Source: Mesorhizobium sp. ORS 3324
Lineage (GTDB): Bacteria > Pseudomonadota > Alphaproteobacteria > Rhizobiales > Rhizobiaceae
Assembly (NCBI GenBank): GCA_000824825.2
Contig: LM655170.1
Coordinates: 40,212 to 104,211 of the forward strand
Direction of reading: 5' to 3'
DNA length: 64,000 nt
The position numbers and the translations under genes were made by a program. Shown one piece after another: positions 8,366-17,568 of the stretch (position 1 is its first letter; the number at the start of each line of letters is the position of its first letter). The notes below the pieces were generated by a model. It worked only from the letters and a program-made list of their open reading frames with translations. It was not told the origin of the DNA and did not search any database.

Positions 8366-8465
8366 AGCGCGTCGCGTCGAAACGGATTCAGGCGACGCGC
8401 TTTAAGCCTTTGTTTGATGCATGTCGTTCTCCCAAAACCGCTGCGCACTTTTGGGCGACATGCAT
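8363..8465. repeat. Composite palindromic intergenic element (RIME-like)
   Basis: There are two adjoining hairpins. The first has perfect 13-bp arms, TAAAGCGCGTCGC (8363-8375) and its complement (8392-8404). The second has ATGCATGTCG (8417-8426) and CCCAAAA (8431-8437) pairing with TTTTGGG (8449-8455) and CGACATGCAT (8456-8465), with an 11-nt loop ccgctgcgcac. The structure matches the mosaic palindromes known in rhizobial genomes. It could act as terminator or mRNA stabiliser for the upstream gene, whose stop codon is inside the first arm. Confidence 0.75.
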
Positions 8466-8533
8466 GAGAGCGGCAACTTCGCCTCTCGCCATGGCTGGCG
8501 CGTTCGGCTACATGTCCGGCCGGAGATCAAGCC

Positions 8534-9283
8534 ATGGCCGAGACCGACACCAGAAAAACCATCGTGCTCACCGGCGCCAGCCGCGGCATCGGCCATGCGA
8601 CGGTGAAGCGCTTCTCGCGCGAGGGGTGGCGCGTCATCACCTGCTCGCGCCAGGCTTTTGCCGAGGATTGTCCCTGGCCGGCCGGACCCGAAGACCACAT
8701 CAAGGTCGATCTCGCCGACCAGGAGGATGTCGGCATCGCGATCTCGGAAATCCGTCACCGGCTGGAGGCGCATGGCGGACAGCTGCATGCGCTGGTCAAC
8801 AATGCCGGCATCTCGCCCAAGCTCAAGGACGGCGCCCGGATGAACTCGATCGACACGCCGATGCATGTCTGGCGCGACGTGTTCCAGGTCAATTTCTTCG
8901 CGCCGATCATGCTGGCGCGTGGCCTGTTCAAGGAGCTCGCTGCGGCCAAGGGCTCGATCGTCAACATTACCTCGATCGCCGGCACCAGGGTGCATCCGTT
9001 CGCCGGCACGGCTTATGCGACGTCCAAGGCCGCGCTCGGCTCGCTGACGCGCGAGATGGCGCATGACTTCGGCCCGCACGGCATCCGCGTCAACGCGATC
9101 GCGCCGGGTGAGATCGACACCGCGATTCTGTCGCCCGGTACCGACAAGATCGTCGAGACGATCCCGCTCAGGCGCCTCGGCGCCACGTCGGAAGTGGCCG
9201 ACATCATTTTCTTCCTGTGCTCCGGCCAGGCCTCTTACGTGACCGGCTCGGAAATCCACATCAACGGCGGCCAGCACGTTTGA
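8534..9283 (+). CDS. Short-chain dehydrogenase/reductase (SDR)
   Basis: A 249-residue classical SDR with the cofactor motif TGASRGIGHA near the N-terminus, the NNAG motif (LVNNAGIS), a catalytic Ser in NITSIAG, YATSK (Tyr and Lys of the active site) and the C-terminal signature INGGQHV. The family oxidises alcohols or reduces ketones with NAD(P)H; the substrate cannot be told. The start at 8534 gives MAETDTRKTIVLTG with correct spacing to the Rossmann fold. It stands alone after the mosaic repeat and faces an MDR oxidoreductase gene. Confidence 0.9.
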   Translation: MAETDTRKTIVLTGASRGIGHATVKRFSREGWRVITCSRQAFAEDCPWPAGPEDHIKVDLADQEDVGIAISEIRHRLEAHGGQLHALVNNAGISPKLKDGARMNSIDTPMHVWRDVFQVNFFAPIMLARGLFKELAAAKGSIVNITSIAGTRVHPFAGTAYATSKAALGSLTREMAHDFGPHGIRVNAIAPGEIDTAILSPGTDKIVETIPLRRLGATSEVADIIFFLCSGQASYVTGSEIHINGGQHV

Positions 9284-9310
9284 GCGGCTGACTTCAGCCT
9301 GAGGGGCTGC

Positions 9311-10231
9311 TCATCCGGTCATGGTGAGAACGGCCTTGCCGCTGATGCTGCGCCGGCGCAGTGCGTCCAGGGCTTGAGCGATTTCCGTCCACGGCACGGT
9401 CAAGGCCACGCGGGTCTCCAACCGGCCGGCCGCGACCAAGCCAAGCAGCCAGGCGATGTCCGCGCCAATGCCTGAACCGGACGTGTAGTAGGCGAAAGTC
9501 TGAAGCCTCGCCCCCTCGTGACCCGGAACGAACTGACGGAACCCGACGGGCGTGAGCTCGCCGCTGCTTGAACCGAACATGACGATGGTCCCGCCAGGCG
9601 CGACGCGTTCGATTGCGTGCGCCAGGCTTCGGCCGCCGACTGACTCGGTGATCAACGAGAACGGCCCCTCAGCCAGCTCGATCGACTCGACGACTTGCCT
9701 GGCTCCCAGCCCACGGAGATCCTCATGGTGTCGGGAGGCGGCGACTGCGGTCACGAACCCGTCCTGATGACGGGCGATCTGGATCTGGAAACGACCGACC
9801 GCACCGCTTGCGCCGGTGATCAGGACCTGCTGGCCGGCCAGGTCGCCGCCATGGCGCAAGGTCCTCAGCGCCGTCGTTCCGGCCACCGGAAGCGTGGCTG
9901 CCGACTCGAAGCCGATGCCGTCCGGCAGGACGGCGAGACGATCGGTCGGAACGGCGACGCGCTCGGCCCAGCCTGCCTGGTCGACCAAAGCCGCAACGCG
10001 GGCGCCCGCTGCCGGCCCGGAGCCGTCGGCTGCTGCCCGTTCGACAACCCCAACGATGTCCTGGCCAGGCACGAAGCCGTTCGGACGGATGGCGAGCAGA
10101 CGCAACTCGCCGCGGTTCAACGACGTTGCGTGGACTGAGACAAGCGCCTCGTTGGCCAAGGGCTGAGGTTCCTCGAACTCGACGAGCTTCAGGCCGGCGG
10201 CGCTGTCGGCAGACGTGACCAGGGCGAGCAT
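9311..10231 (-). CDS. Zinc-independent MDR quinone oxidoreductase-like protein
   Basis: A 306-residue medium-chain dehydrogenase/reductase. The N-terminal GroES-like domain includes SLNRGELRLL and GQDIVGVVE. The Rossmann domain shows LITGASGAVGRFQIQIA. The structural and catalytic zinc cysteines of alcohol dehydrogenases are absent, so it belongs with quinone oxidoreductases using NADPH. It is divergent from an AraC-type regulator at 10439, across a 207-bp intergenic region that should hold both promoters, which suggests the regulator controls it. The substrate is unknown. Confidence 0.88.
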   Translation of the reverse strand: MLALVTSADSAAGLKLVEFEEPQPLANEALVSVHATSLNRGELRLLAIRPNGFVPGQDIVGVVERAAADGSGPAAGARVAALVDQAGWAERVAVPTDRLAVLPDGIGFESAATLPVAGTTALRTLRHGGDLAGQQVLITGASGAVGRFQIQIARHQDGFVTAVAASRHHEDLRGLGARQVVESIELAEGPFSLITESVGGRSLAHAIERVAPGGTIVMFGSSSGELTPVGFRQFVPGHEGARLQTFAYYTSGSGIGADIAWLLGLVAAGRLETRVALTVPWTEIAQALDALRRRSISGKAVLTMTG

Positions 10232-10438
10232 GGTAGTACCTTCTTGCTAGGCTTGTGGACGCCGGCTTTCTGCGGGAAGGCATGGCAAGCCGACCCACTC
10301 GAAATTACGGCTATGCCGACGATGGGGTGCGCGGCGTCAACAGGATCAACTGTTGCCTGCCACGCAAACGGAGCCTATCGACTTCTTCGATTGAAGAATT
10401 TAGCTATCATGGCATTTAATCGCTAAAAGCCGTCAATC

Positions 10439-11245
10439 ATGAGACAGCCTCTTCGCTGGCCCTGGCCCGATTTCGATGTCGACGAAGTCGATGCGCCGGC
10501 AATTGCCGTGGGCGTCGATGTCACCGAGACCCGGGCGGAGGTGCCCGACCATTGGCATCGCAAGGGCCAACTCGTCTTCGCGTTGGGAGGCGGCGTCACC
10601 TGCCGCGTTCCCGGCGGCCTGTGGATGGTGCCGCCGCATTGCGGTGTGTGGATTCCGGGCGGCATGGAGCACAGCAATATCGCAACCGCCAATGCCCGGC
10701 TTTTCTTCGTCTACATCGAGCCGGGTACCGCCGACCTGCCGGATCGGTGCTGCACACTTTCGATCTCGCCGCTGCTGCGCGAGCTGATCGTCGAACTGTC
10801 GGACTGCGCGCCGGACGATGCGAGATGCGCTTTCCTGGGAAAGGTCCTGCTCGCCGAACTGCCGCTTATGCCGGTGCAGCAATTGCACTTGCCGATCTCA
10901 TCCGAGCCGCGCTTGAGGCGGATCGCCACCGCACTGTCGGAAAACCCAGCCGACCGTAGCACGCTGGCGCAATGGGCCGACCGCGTAGCGCTCAGCGAAA
11001 GCAGCCTCGCGCGCCTGGTGGTGAAGGAGACGGGCTTGAGCTTTGGGCGCTGGCGCCAGCAACTGCACCTGATCGTCGCGCTTAGGGAGCTGTCTTCCGG
11101 CGCCAGCGTGCAGCGGGTTTCGGGCGAGCTCGGCTATGAATCCGTCACCGCTTTCATCACTATGTTCAAGAAGGCGCTAGGCAAGCCTCCGGCGAAATAT
11201 CTCGGCGATATCGCGCGAAACGGCGGCTCCGCCTTCGTTGCCTGA
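10439..11245 (+). CDS. AraC-family transcriptional regulator with cupin sensor domain
   Basis: A 268-residue protein. The N-terminal half is a cupin-type sensor (DHWHRKGQLVFALGG and later GGMEHSN supply the His/Glu positions of an AraC-binding fold). The C-terminal 100 residues are a double HTH: LAQWADRVALSESSLARL, then VSGELGYESVTAFITMFK ahead of GKPPAKYL. This fits regulators that respond to a small molecule and control an adjacent gene, here most likely the divergent MDR oxidoreductase. The start codon at 10439 follows an AT-rich stretch (about 10385-10435) with promoter-like composition. Confidence 0.9.
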   Translation: MRQPLRWPWPDFDVDEVDAPAIAVGVDVTETRAEVPDHWHRKGQLVFALGGGVTCRVPGGLWMVPPHCGVWIPGGMEHSNIATANARLFFVYIEPGTADLPDRCCTLSISPLLRELIVELSDCAPDDARCAFLGKVLLAELPLMPVQQLHLPISSEPRLRRIATALSENPADRSTLAQWADRVALSESSLARLVVKETGLSFGRWRQQLHLIVALRELSSGASVQRVSGELGYESVTAFITMFKKALGKPPAKYLGDIARNGGSAFVA

Positions 11246-11257
11246 CGCGCATCAGGC
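11240..11257. terminator. Hairpin between convergent genes, holding both stop codons
   Basis: GCCTGA (11240-11245) and TCAGGC (11252-11257) form a 6-bp stem with a 6-nt loop. The TGA of the AraC gene lies in one arm and, on the other strand, the TGA of the antiporter gene lies in the second arm. No U-tract follows on either strand, so intrinsic termination is uncertain. Confidence 0.4.
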
Positions 11258-13051
11258 GAGCTGCGGTTTGACCGCCGAGGCGGGTTCGGCCGGATCGCCG
11301 GCCTTGGCCGTCACCACCTCGACGATGCCGCGGGCGATCTCGCGTTCGCCCATGATGACGGTGTCGGCTCCGAGCCCTTTCAGGTGCTCGACCTCGGCAT
11401 CGGAATGGGCACGTGCAATGACATTGATCGCCGGATTGGCGGCGCGGGCCCTTAGCACGATTTGTCCGGCCTCGAAGGCGTTCGGGATAGCGAGGATCAG
11501 CCGCTTCGCGCCTTCCGGATTGGCGGCCGAAAAGACGTCCGCGTTGGCGGCGTTGCCGGCGACGGTTTCGATGCCACCCGCCTTGAGCTTCGACAGCGTC
11601 TTTTGGGCATCCTCGATGACCAGGAAGGGCAGGGCGGCTTCTTTCAGCGCGGCACCCACGAGGCTGCCGACGCGGCCATAGCCGACCAGGATCGAGTGGC
11701 CGCTGAGCGCGGTCCGCGGCGGCGGGCCATCTTCCTTTTCCGGAGCCGCCGCTACCGAAGCCACCTGACCCGGCTCCGTCGCCGGGCCGATAGGCCTTGC
11801 TTCCTCGGGCGCGGCGGCCTTGCCGGCGCGCTTCCCCAGCCACGGCTTCATTCGGTCGGCGATGAGGAACATCAACGGATTGAGCAGGATCGACAGGATC
11901 GCGCCGGCGAGGATCAGGTCGCGGCCCTGCTCGGGCAGCAGCTTCAGCCCGACGCCGAGCTCGGCCAGGATGAAGGAGAATTCGCCGATCTGGGCGAGGC
12001 TCGCCGAAATCATCAGCGCAGTGGCGATCGGATAGCGGAAGGCGATGACGATGACGAAGGCGGCAAGCGACTTGCCGATGACGATGATGGCAAGCGTGGC
12101 CAGGATCGGCAGGCCGTTGCCGACGAGACTAAACGGATCGAACAGCATGCCGACCGAGACGAAGAACAGCACCGAAAAGGCATCGCGCAGCGGCAGCGAT
12201 TCCTCGGCGGCGCGGTGGCTGAGCTCGGATTCGCTCATGATCATGCCGGCGAAGAAGGCGCCGAGCGCCAGCGAGACTCCGAACAGCTTTGCCGCGCCGA
12301 AGGCGACGCCGAGCGCGATGGCGAGCACCGAGAGCCGGAACAACTCGCGCGAACCGGTATGGGCGACATAGTGCAGGATCCAGGGGATGACCCTGCGGCC
12401 GACGACCAGCATGACGACGACGAAGGCTGCGACCTTGGCCAAGGTCACGCCGACTACACCCCATATGCCGTAGCTCGCAGGCAGGAAGAACAGGCTCGAA
12501 TGGTTGTCGGCCTGCGGCTGGCCGCCCAGCACGCCGGCCAACACCGGCAGCAGCACCAGCGCCAGCACCATGGCCAGATCCTCGACGATCAGCCAGCCGA
12601 CGGCGATGCGGCCGCGCTCGGTCTCGATCAGCCGCCGCTCCTGCATGGCGCGCAGCAGCACGACCGTCGAGGCGACGGAAAGCGCCAGGCCAAACACGAG
12701 GCCGGCGCCCAAAGACCAGCCGAGCAGCCAGGCAAGCCCGACACCCAGCAGGGAGGCAAAGCCGATCTGCACGACGGCGCCGGGCACGGCAATCGCACGA
12801 ACCGACAACAGGTCCTTCAGCGAGAAATGCAGGCCGACGCCGAACATCAGCAGGATGACGCCAATCTCGGCGAGCTCGTTGGCGAGGCCTGCATCGGCGA
12901 CGAAGCCGGGCGTGTTCGGTCCGACCAGCACGCCGGCCACCAGATAGCCGACGAGCGGCGGAACGCGGAAACGGTTGGCCAACGCTCCGAACACGAAAGC
13001 AAGCCCCAAACCGGCGACGATGGTGGCGATAAGGGGCGTGTCATGCGGCAT
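11252..13051 (-). CDS. ybaL: YbaL/KefB-type cation:proton antiporter (CPA2)
   Basis: A 599-residue membrane protein. About 12 hydrophobic segments fill residues 1-400 (for example GVILLMFGVGLHFSLKDLL), followed by a Pro/Ala-rich linker (about 410-455) and a cytosolic RCK/TrkA-N domain starting HSILVGYGRVGSLVGAAL that binds a nucleotide. The family exchanges K+ (or Na+) for protons, gated by the RCK domain. It is convergent with the AraC gene and is followed upstream by an unrelated gene. The symbol is by resemblance; KefB/KefC-type glutathione gating cannot be judged. Confidence 0.87.
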   Translation of the reverse strand: MPHDTPLIATIVAGLGLAFVFGALANRFRVPPLVGYLVAGVLVGPNTPGFVADAGLANELAEIGVILLMFGVGLHFSLKDLLSVRAIAVPGAVVQIGFASLLGVGLAWLLGWSLGAGLVFGLALSVASTVVLLRAMQERRLIETERGRIAVGWLIVEDLAMVLALVLLPVLAGVLGGQPQADNHSSLFFLPASYGIWGVVGVTLAKVAAFVVVMLVVGRRVIPWILHYVAHTGSRELFRLSVLAIALGVAFGAAKLFGVSLALGAFFAGMIMSESELSHRAAEESLPLRDAFSVLFFVSVGMLFDPFSLVGNGLPILATLAIIVIGKSLAAFVIVIAFRYPIATALMISASLAQIGEFSFILAELGVGLKLLPEQGRDLILAGAILSILLNPLMFLIADRMKPWLGKRAGKAAAPEEARPIGPATEPGQVASVAAAPEKEDGPPPRTALSGHSILVGYGRVGSLVGAALKEAALPFLVIEDAQKTLSKLKAGGIETVAGNAANADVFSAANPEGAKRLILAIPNAFEAGQIVLRARAANPAINVIARAHSDAEVEHLKGLGADTVIMGEREIARGIVEVVTAKAGDPAEPASAVKPQLA

Positions 13052-13244
13052 TGTCTATGGAGCGCCTTTCGAAGATCTCGATGTCGGACGGGCGCCCGCC
13101 GGGGCTGTCGCCTTTGGCAATATGACGGAGGGCGAGGCGATGATGCAACCACTGTCGCGCGGAACCGGCGCCGAGGACGGCGCCGGACGAGGAAGATCGC
13201 AGTCGGCAGAGTCGCCGCTCAACGCAATGCGTTCGGTAACCGGC

Positions 13245-13685
13245 TCAGGCCGCCTGGAGCAGCTTCTCGATCTCGGAGACGGTATGGTTGGTCAACGTCT
13301 TCGGTATCTGCGCCTTCACCTTGGCGCAGACCTCCTTGTGCAGCTTCAGCCGCATCTCGCCCAGCACCTGGGGCGGCGCGATCAGCACGACCTCCTCGAA
13401 GGCGCCCCGGTGCGCGAGCTTGTAGAGTCGCCCGGCTATATTGTCGGCGAAGCGTTCCTTGCCGATACGGTGCCAGTCGGTTTCCTCTATGGCACTGCGC
13501 GGCCCCTCATTACTGTATCTGCCCGGCTTGTCCGTGCCTTGCTCTCGGGTGGCGGGGTTCTCCTGCTCCATTTCCTGGACAACCTGCAGGTCTGGATGTC
13601 TGGCGTCTCCCCGGTTGCGAAGGAAAAGCGCCTTTTCGCCGTCTGCCACGATGACCCAAAGGCCACGTTTCAGAGTGATGCTCAT
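13245..13685 (-). CDS. Host attachment family protein
   Basis: A 146-residue soluble protein of the host-attachment family first described in Agrobacterium. It has the N-terminal GLWVIVADGEKALFLRN, a central polar loop, the WHRIGKERFADNIAGRL helix and a C-terminal half (VVLIAPPQVLGEMRLKL) that resembles the eRF1/Pelota-like fold. Its biochemical role is not established despite the family name. It is monocistronic, with about 190 bp to the antiporter gene downstream and about 420 bp to cysG upstream. Confidence 0.8.
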   Translation of the reverse strand: MSITLKRGLWVIVADGEKALFLRNRGDARHPDLQVVQEMEQENPATREQGTDKPGRYSNEGPRSAIEETDWHRIGKERFADNIAGRLYKLAHRGAFEEVVLIAPPQVLGEMRLKLHKEVCAKVKAQIPKTLTNHTVSEIEKLLQAA

Positions 13686-14109
13686 GGGGCTCCTCCTTTT
13701 GGACCTGCCGATCGAGCTTCAAAAATGTGGTCTGTCGGCAGGGATAATATCGTTAGCCAAACGTGCCGCCGAGCGCGATTGTTCCAGCCAAACATGACTG
13801 CTCGACCGACTTCTGCAAGGCGCATCGAGCAGCCGCTCGACAAGGCTACAGCTTTAATCTACTAACTTGGTAGAAATTAGAAAAAACTGTTTTGCCTCCC
13901 TGGCCGAGCGGCGCTAAAAATTATGCCAGATCAACGGCTGCCGGCAAGGCGTCTGGTCACCTTAATTTCCGGAATAGAATTTTTTTCTCTTGCTTTTTGC
14001 GCTTGCGAAAAAGCGATTGCCTGCCATCGAGGGATGCGCGAGTGCTTGCCTTCTGGTTTTTGCCGCGCCCGCATAAAACTGCCGAACTGTTATCGTATTT
14101 GCTATCGCC
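13686..14109. other. Intergenic region between the attachment gene and cysG
   Basis: This region holds the divergent promoters for the host-attachment gene and the sulfate assimilation operon. An AT-rich run around 13968-13995 (GGAATAGAATTTTTTTCTC) stands out from the GC-rich surroundings and is a candidate operator or promoter element for cysG. No ORF with coding character and no RNA gene was recognised. Confidence 0.45.
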
Positions 14110-15558
14110 ATGTCGCAAGCCAACGCCAAGCTCAATGCCTTCCCCGTCTTCATGCGGGTCGACGGCGAAGCTGTGGCTATCGTCGGCAACGGCGAGGGGG
14201 CGCTCGCCAAGGCCAGGCTGCTTGCGCAGTCAAACGCGAAGCTGCGCATCATCGCGGACGACGCCGATCCCGAGCTTCTGAATTTCATCGCGACCGCCGG
14301 CGCCGTCCATGTCGATGCGGCCTATGATGCCGCGCATCTCGAAGGCGCGGCCATGGTGTTTGCCGCCAGCGGCGACGAGGCGCTCGACCGCCGCGTCGCC
14401 GAGGATGCGCGCAGGCAGGGCATCCCGGCCAATGTCGTGGACCGGCCGGAACTCTGCGATTTCTTCACCCCGGCGCTGGTCAACCGCGCGCCGGTCGCCA
14501 TCGCCATCGGCACCGAGGGCGCCGGGCCCGTGCTGGCGCAGATGCTGCGCGCGCGCATCGACCGCATGCTGTCGCCATCGCTCGGCCGGCTGGCGGCGCT
14601 AGCGGCTTCGTTCCGCGCTGCTGCCGAGCGCCTGCCGAAGGGCAATCGTCGCCGCCGCTTCTGGAGCGATTTCTTCGCCGGCGCTCCGGCCAAGGCTATC
14701 GAAGCCGGCGAGTTCGCGCGGGCGCATGATGCCGCGCTCGACCTTCTGGCCGCGAAAGCGCTGGCGGGGGGCCACATCGCGCTGGTCGGCGCTGGTCCGG
14801 GCGCGGAAGACCTTCTGACGCTGCGCGCCCACCGACTGCTCATGGAGGCGGACGCGATCGTCTATGACGCGCTGGTGCCGGAAGGGATTGTCGCCATGGG
14901 CCGCCGCGATGCCGAGCGCCTGCCTGTCGGCAAGCGCAAGGGCTGCCATTCCAAGAGCCAGGATGAGATCAACGCGCTGCTCATCGAGCTTGGCCGCGCC
15001 GGCAAGCGCGTGGTGCGGCTGAAGTCCGGCGATCCTTTGGTGTTCGGCCGGGCGGGTGAGGAGATGGCGGCACTTCGCGAGGCCGGCGTCGGCTATGAGG
15101 TGGTTCCGGGCGTCACCGCCGCCTTCGCCGCGGCAGCCGACTTCGAATTGCCGCTGACGCTGCGCGGTGTTTCGTCCTCGATGGTGTTCACCACCGGGCA
15201 CGACCTCAAGGGCAACTCGCTGCCCGACTGGGCAAAGCTTGCCATCACGGGTGCGACTGTCGCCGTCTATATGGGCCGCTCGGTTGCCGCCGAGGTCGCC
15301 GGCCGGCTGATCGAAGCGGGGTTGTCGCCCGACACTGCGGTCGCCGTCGTCGAGAATGCCAGCCTCGGCAACCGACGTCGTTTCCATGGCACGCTGGCCG
15401 ACCTGCCCTCGCTGGAGGCGCGCGCCGACCTGACCGGGCCGGTCATGACGATCATCGGCGACGCTGTCGCCGGCGCCAATTTCGAACGATCCGAGCCGCT
15501 CGCGGCACACAAACAAGAAGAAGCGGCCAACGTTACGGCCGAAGGAGTTCAGCAATGA
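14110..15558 (+). CDS. cysG: Siroheme synthase (multifunctional CysG)
   Basis: A 482-residue fusion. Residues 1-150 are the precorrin-2 dehydrogenase/ferrochelatase half (VAIVGNGEGALAKARLL is the NAD-binding loop). From about residue 220 the uroporphyrinogen-III C-methyltransferase half shows VGAGPGAEDLLTL, RLKSGDPLVFGRAGEE and VVPGVTAA. It makes siroheme, the cofactor of the sulfite reductase encoded two genes downstream. Its stop overlaps the next start (ATGA). It is the first gene of the cys operon, probably controlled from the AT-rich upstream region. Confidence 0.95.
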   Translation: MSQANAKLNAFPVFMRVDGEAVAIVGNGEGALAKARLLAQSNAKLRIIADDADPELLNFIATAGAVHVDAAYDAAHLEGAAMVFAASGDEALDRRVAEDARRQGIPANVVDRPELCDFFTPALVNRAPVAIAIGTEGAGPVLAQMLRARIDRMLSPSLGRLAALAASFRAAAERLPKGNRRRRFWSDFFAGAPAKAIEAGEFARAHDAALDLLAAKALAGGHIALVGAGPGAEDLLTLRAHRLLMEADAIVYDALVPEGIVAMGRRDAERLPVGKRKGCHSKSQDEINALLIELGRAGKRVVRLKSGDPLVFGRAGEEMAALREAGVGYEVVPGVTAAFAAAADFELPLTLRGVSSSMVFTTGHDLKGNSLPDWAKLAITGATVAVYMGRSVAAEVAGRLIEAGLSPDTAVAVVENASLGNRRRFHGTLADLPSLEARADLTGPVMTIIGDAVAGANFERSEPLAAHKQEEAANVTAEGVQQ

Positions 15559-15860
15559 AGGTTCTGACCGCGAACAGGCTCTCCGACGGCATCGCCGTCT
15601 GGTATGCCGATGGCGGCTGGGCGGAAACAATCGGCCATGCCGACCTTGCCCAGGACAAGGCGGCGGAGGACCGGCTGGAGGCGATCGGCGCCGCGGCGGC
15701 TGCCAACAACGAGGTGGTCGACGTCAACCTGATCGACGTCACCGTCGCGAACGGGTTGGTCGAGGCAGTGCGGCTACGCGAGAAGATTCGCGCTGCGGGT
15801 CCCACCATCCGCACCGATATCGGCAAGCAGGCGAGCCCGGCACCGGCCCGGGCGGCATAG
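15555..15860 (+). CDS. DUF2849 protein of the sulfite reductase operon
   Basis: A 101-residue small acidic protein, MKVLTANRLSDGIAVWYADGGW, of the DUF2849 family, which in alphaproteobacteria is almost always placed between cysG and the sulfite/nitrite reductase gene. It overlaps cysG by 4 bp and precedes cysI by 37 bp. The function is unknown; an accessory role in siroheme delivery or reductase assembly is inferred from position. The last ten residues are Pro/Ala-rich. No catalytic motif was recognised. Confidence 0.88.
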   Translation: MKVLTANRLSDGIAVWYADGGWAETIGHADLAQDKAAEDRLEAIGAAAAANNEVVDVNLIDVTVANGLVEAVRLREKIRAAGPTIRTDIGKQASPAPARAA

Positions 15861-15897
15861 TTCAAGCAAGAGGGCGAAGCGCCCCGGAAGACGAAGC

Positions 15898-17568
15898 ATG
15901 TACCGTTACGACGAGTTCGACCACGATTTCGTAAAGGCCCGCGTCGCAGAATTCAGCGACCAGGTGCAGCGCCGGCTTGCCGGCGAGATCACCGAGGACC
16001 AGTTCCGGCCGCTCCGGCTGATGAACGGCGTCTATCTGCAGCTGCATGCCTATATGCTGCGCATCGCCGTGCCCTACGGCACGCTGAACAGCCGGCAATT
16101 GCGCATGCTTGGCCACATCGCCCGCAAATACGACAAGGGCTACGGCCACTTCACCACGCGCCAGAACATCCAGTTCAACTGGCCTGCGCTGTCCGACATC
16201 CCGGCGATCCTTGCCGATCTCGCGAGCGTCGAGATGCATGCCATCCAGACCAGCGGCAACTGCATCCGCAACGTCACCGCAGACCATTTCGCGGGTGCGG
16301 CCGCCGACGAGGTTGCCGATCCGCGCCCCTATGCGGAAATCCTGCGCCAGTGGTCTTCGGTGCATCCGGAGTTCTCGTACCTGCCGCGCAAGTTCAAGAT
16401 TGCGGTGACCGGCGCCGAGCGCGACCGCGCCGCCATCCAGACGCACGACATCGGACTGCATCTGAAGAAGAACGCCGCCGGCGAGCTCGGCTTTGCCGTC
16501 TATGTCGGCGGCGGCCAGGGCCGTACGCCGATGGTCGCCAAGAAGATCCGCGACTTCCTGCCGGAAGCCGAGCTGTTGTCCTACTGCACGGCGATCCTGC
16601 GCGTTTACAACCTCTATGGTCGCCGCGACAACAAGTTCAAGGCGCGCATCAAGATCCTCGTCCACGAGACCGGCGTGGAGGAAATCACGCGCCAGATCGA
16701 GGCCGAATGGCAGGAACTCAAGGACGCCGAGCTGAAGCTGCCGGAGGCCGACATCCAGGCAATCAATGCCTATTTCGCGCCGCCGGCATTGCCGGACCGG
16801 CCGGAGGGTGATGCGCTGGTCAAGCAGGCGCGGCTCGATTCCAGGAGCTTCTCGGAATGGCTCGACCAGAACGTCGTGACGCATCGCCACCCCGACTATG
16901 CGGCGGTGACCATCTCACTCAAGGGCATCGGCGAGGTGCCCGGCGACGCCAGCGACAGCCAGATGGAGGCGGTTGCCGACATCGCCGAGAAATACGCTTT
17001 CGACGAGCTGCGCGTCAGCCACGAGCAGAACCTTATCCTGCCGCATGTGGCGCGCGCCGACCTCAAGGCGGTCTATGATGCGCTGGTCGAGATCGGGTTG
17101 GCGACGGCCAATTCCAACCTGATCAGCGATATCATCTCCTGTCCGGGCCTCGACTATTGCTCGTTGGCCACGGCGCGCTCCATTCCGGTGGCGCAGGAAA
17201 TCTCGCGCCGCTTCGCCTCGCTGGAGCGGCAGCGCGAGATCGGCGAGCTGAAGCTGAAGATCTCCGGCTGCATCAATGCCTGCGGCCACCACCATGTCGG
17301 CCATATCGGCATCCTCGGCGTGGAGAAGAAGGGCACCGAGCTCTACCAGGTGACGCTCGGCGGCTCGGCCGATGAGAACACGTCGGTGGGCGAGATCATC
17401 GGCCCCGGCTTCTCCTCGGAGGAAATCACCGATGCCATCGAGCAGATCGTCGAAACCTATCTCGGCCTTCGGCTCAATCCCGATGAACGTTTTATCGACG
17501 CCTACCGCCGTGTCGGTCCCGCGCCGTTCAAGGAGGCGCTTTATGCTGGCGAAACCAAGGCCGCTTGA
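15898..17568 (+). CDS. cysI: Siroheme-[4Fe-4S] sulfite reductase (ferredoxin/NirA-type)
   Basis: A 556-residue reductase with two ferredoxin-like half domains. The N-terminal half includes YGHFTTRQNIQFNWP, and the Cys ligands are in SCPGLDYCSLATA and SGCINACGHHHVGHIG, the CX5C...CX3C arrangement that bridges siroheme and the cluster. It reduces sulfite to sulfide with six electrons. The context with cysG, cysH and DUF934 argues for assimilatory sulfite rather than nitrite reduction. The single-subunit form lacks a flavoprotein partner in this operon, so ferredoxin is the likely donor (inferred). Confidence 0.92.
   Translation: MYRYDEFDHDFVKARVAEFSDQVQRRLAGEITEDQFRPLRLMNGVYLQLHAYMLRIAVPYGTLNSRQLRMLGHIARKYDKGYGHFTTRQNIQFNWPALSDIPAILADLASVEMHAIQTSGNCIRNVTADHFAGAAADEVADPRPYAEILRQWSSVHPEFSYLPRKFKIAVTGAERDRAAIQTHDIGLHLKKNAAGELGFAVYVGGGQGRTPMVAKKIRDFLPEAELLSYCTAILRVYNLYGRRDNKFKARIKILVHETGVEEITRQIEAEWQELKDAELKLPEADIQAINAYFAPPALPDRPEGDALVKQARLDSRSFSEWLDQNVVTHRHPDYAAVTISLKGIGEVPGDASDSQMEAVADIAEKYAFDELRVSHEQNLILPHVARADLKAVYDALVEIGLATANSNLISDIISCPGLDYCSLATARSIPVAQEISRRFASLERQREIGELKLKISGCINACGHHHVGHIGILGVEKKGTELYQVTLGGSADENTSVGEIIGPGFSSEEITDAIEQIVETYLGLRLNPDERFIDAYRRVGPAPFKEALYAGETKAA

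Noticed and set aside
11462..13654. 730-codon plus-strand frame opposite the antiporter
   Set aside because: Gln/Asp/Arg-rich translation typical of antisense in high-GC genes; the minus strand encodes a well-formed CPA2 antiporter.
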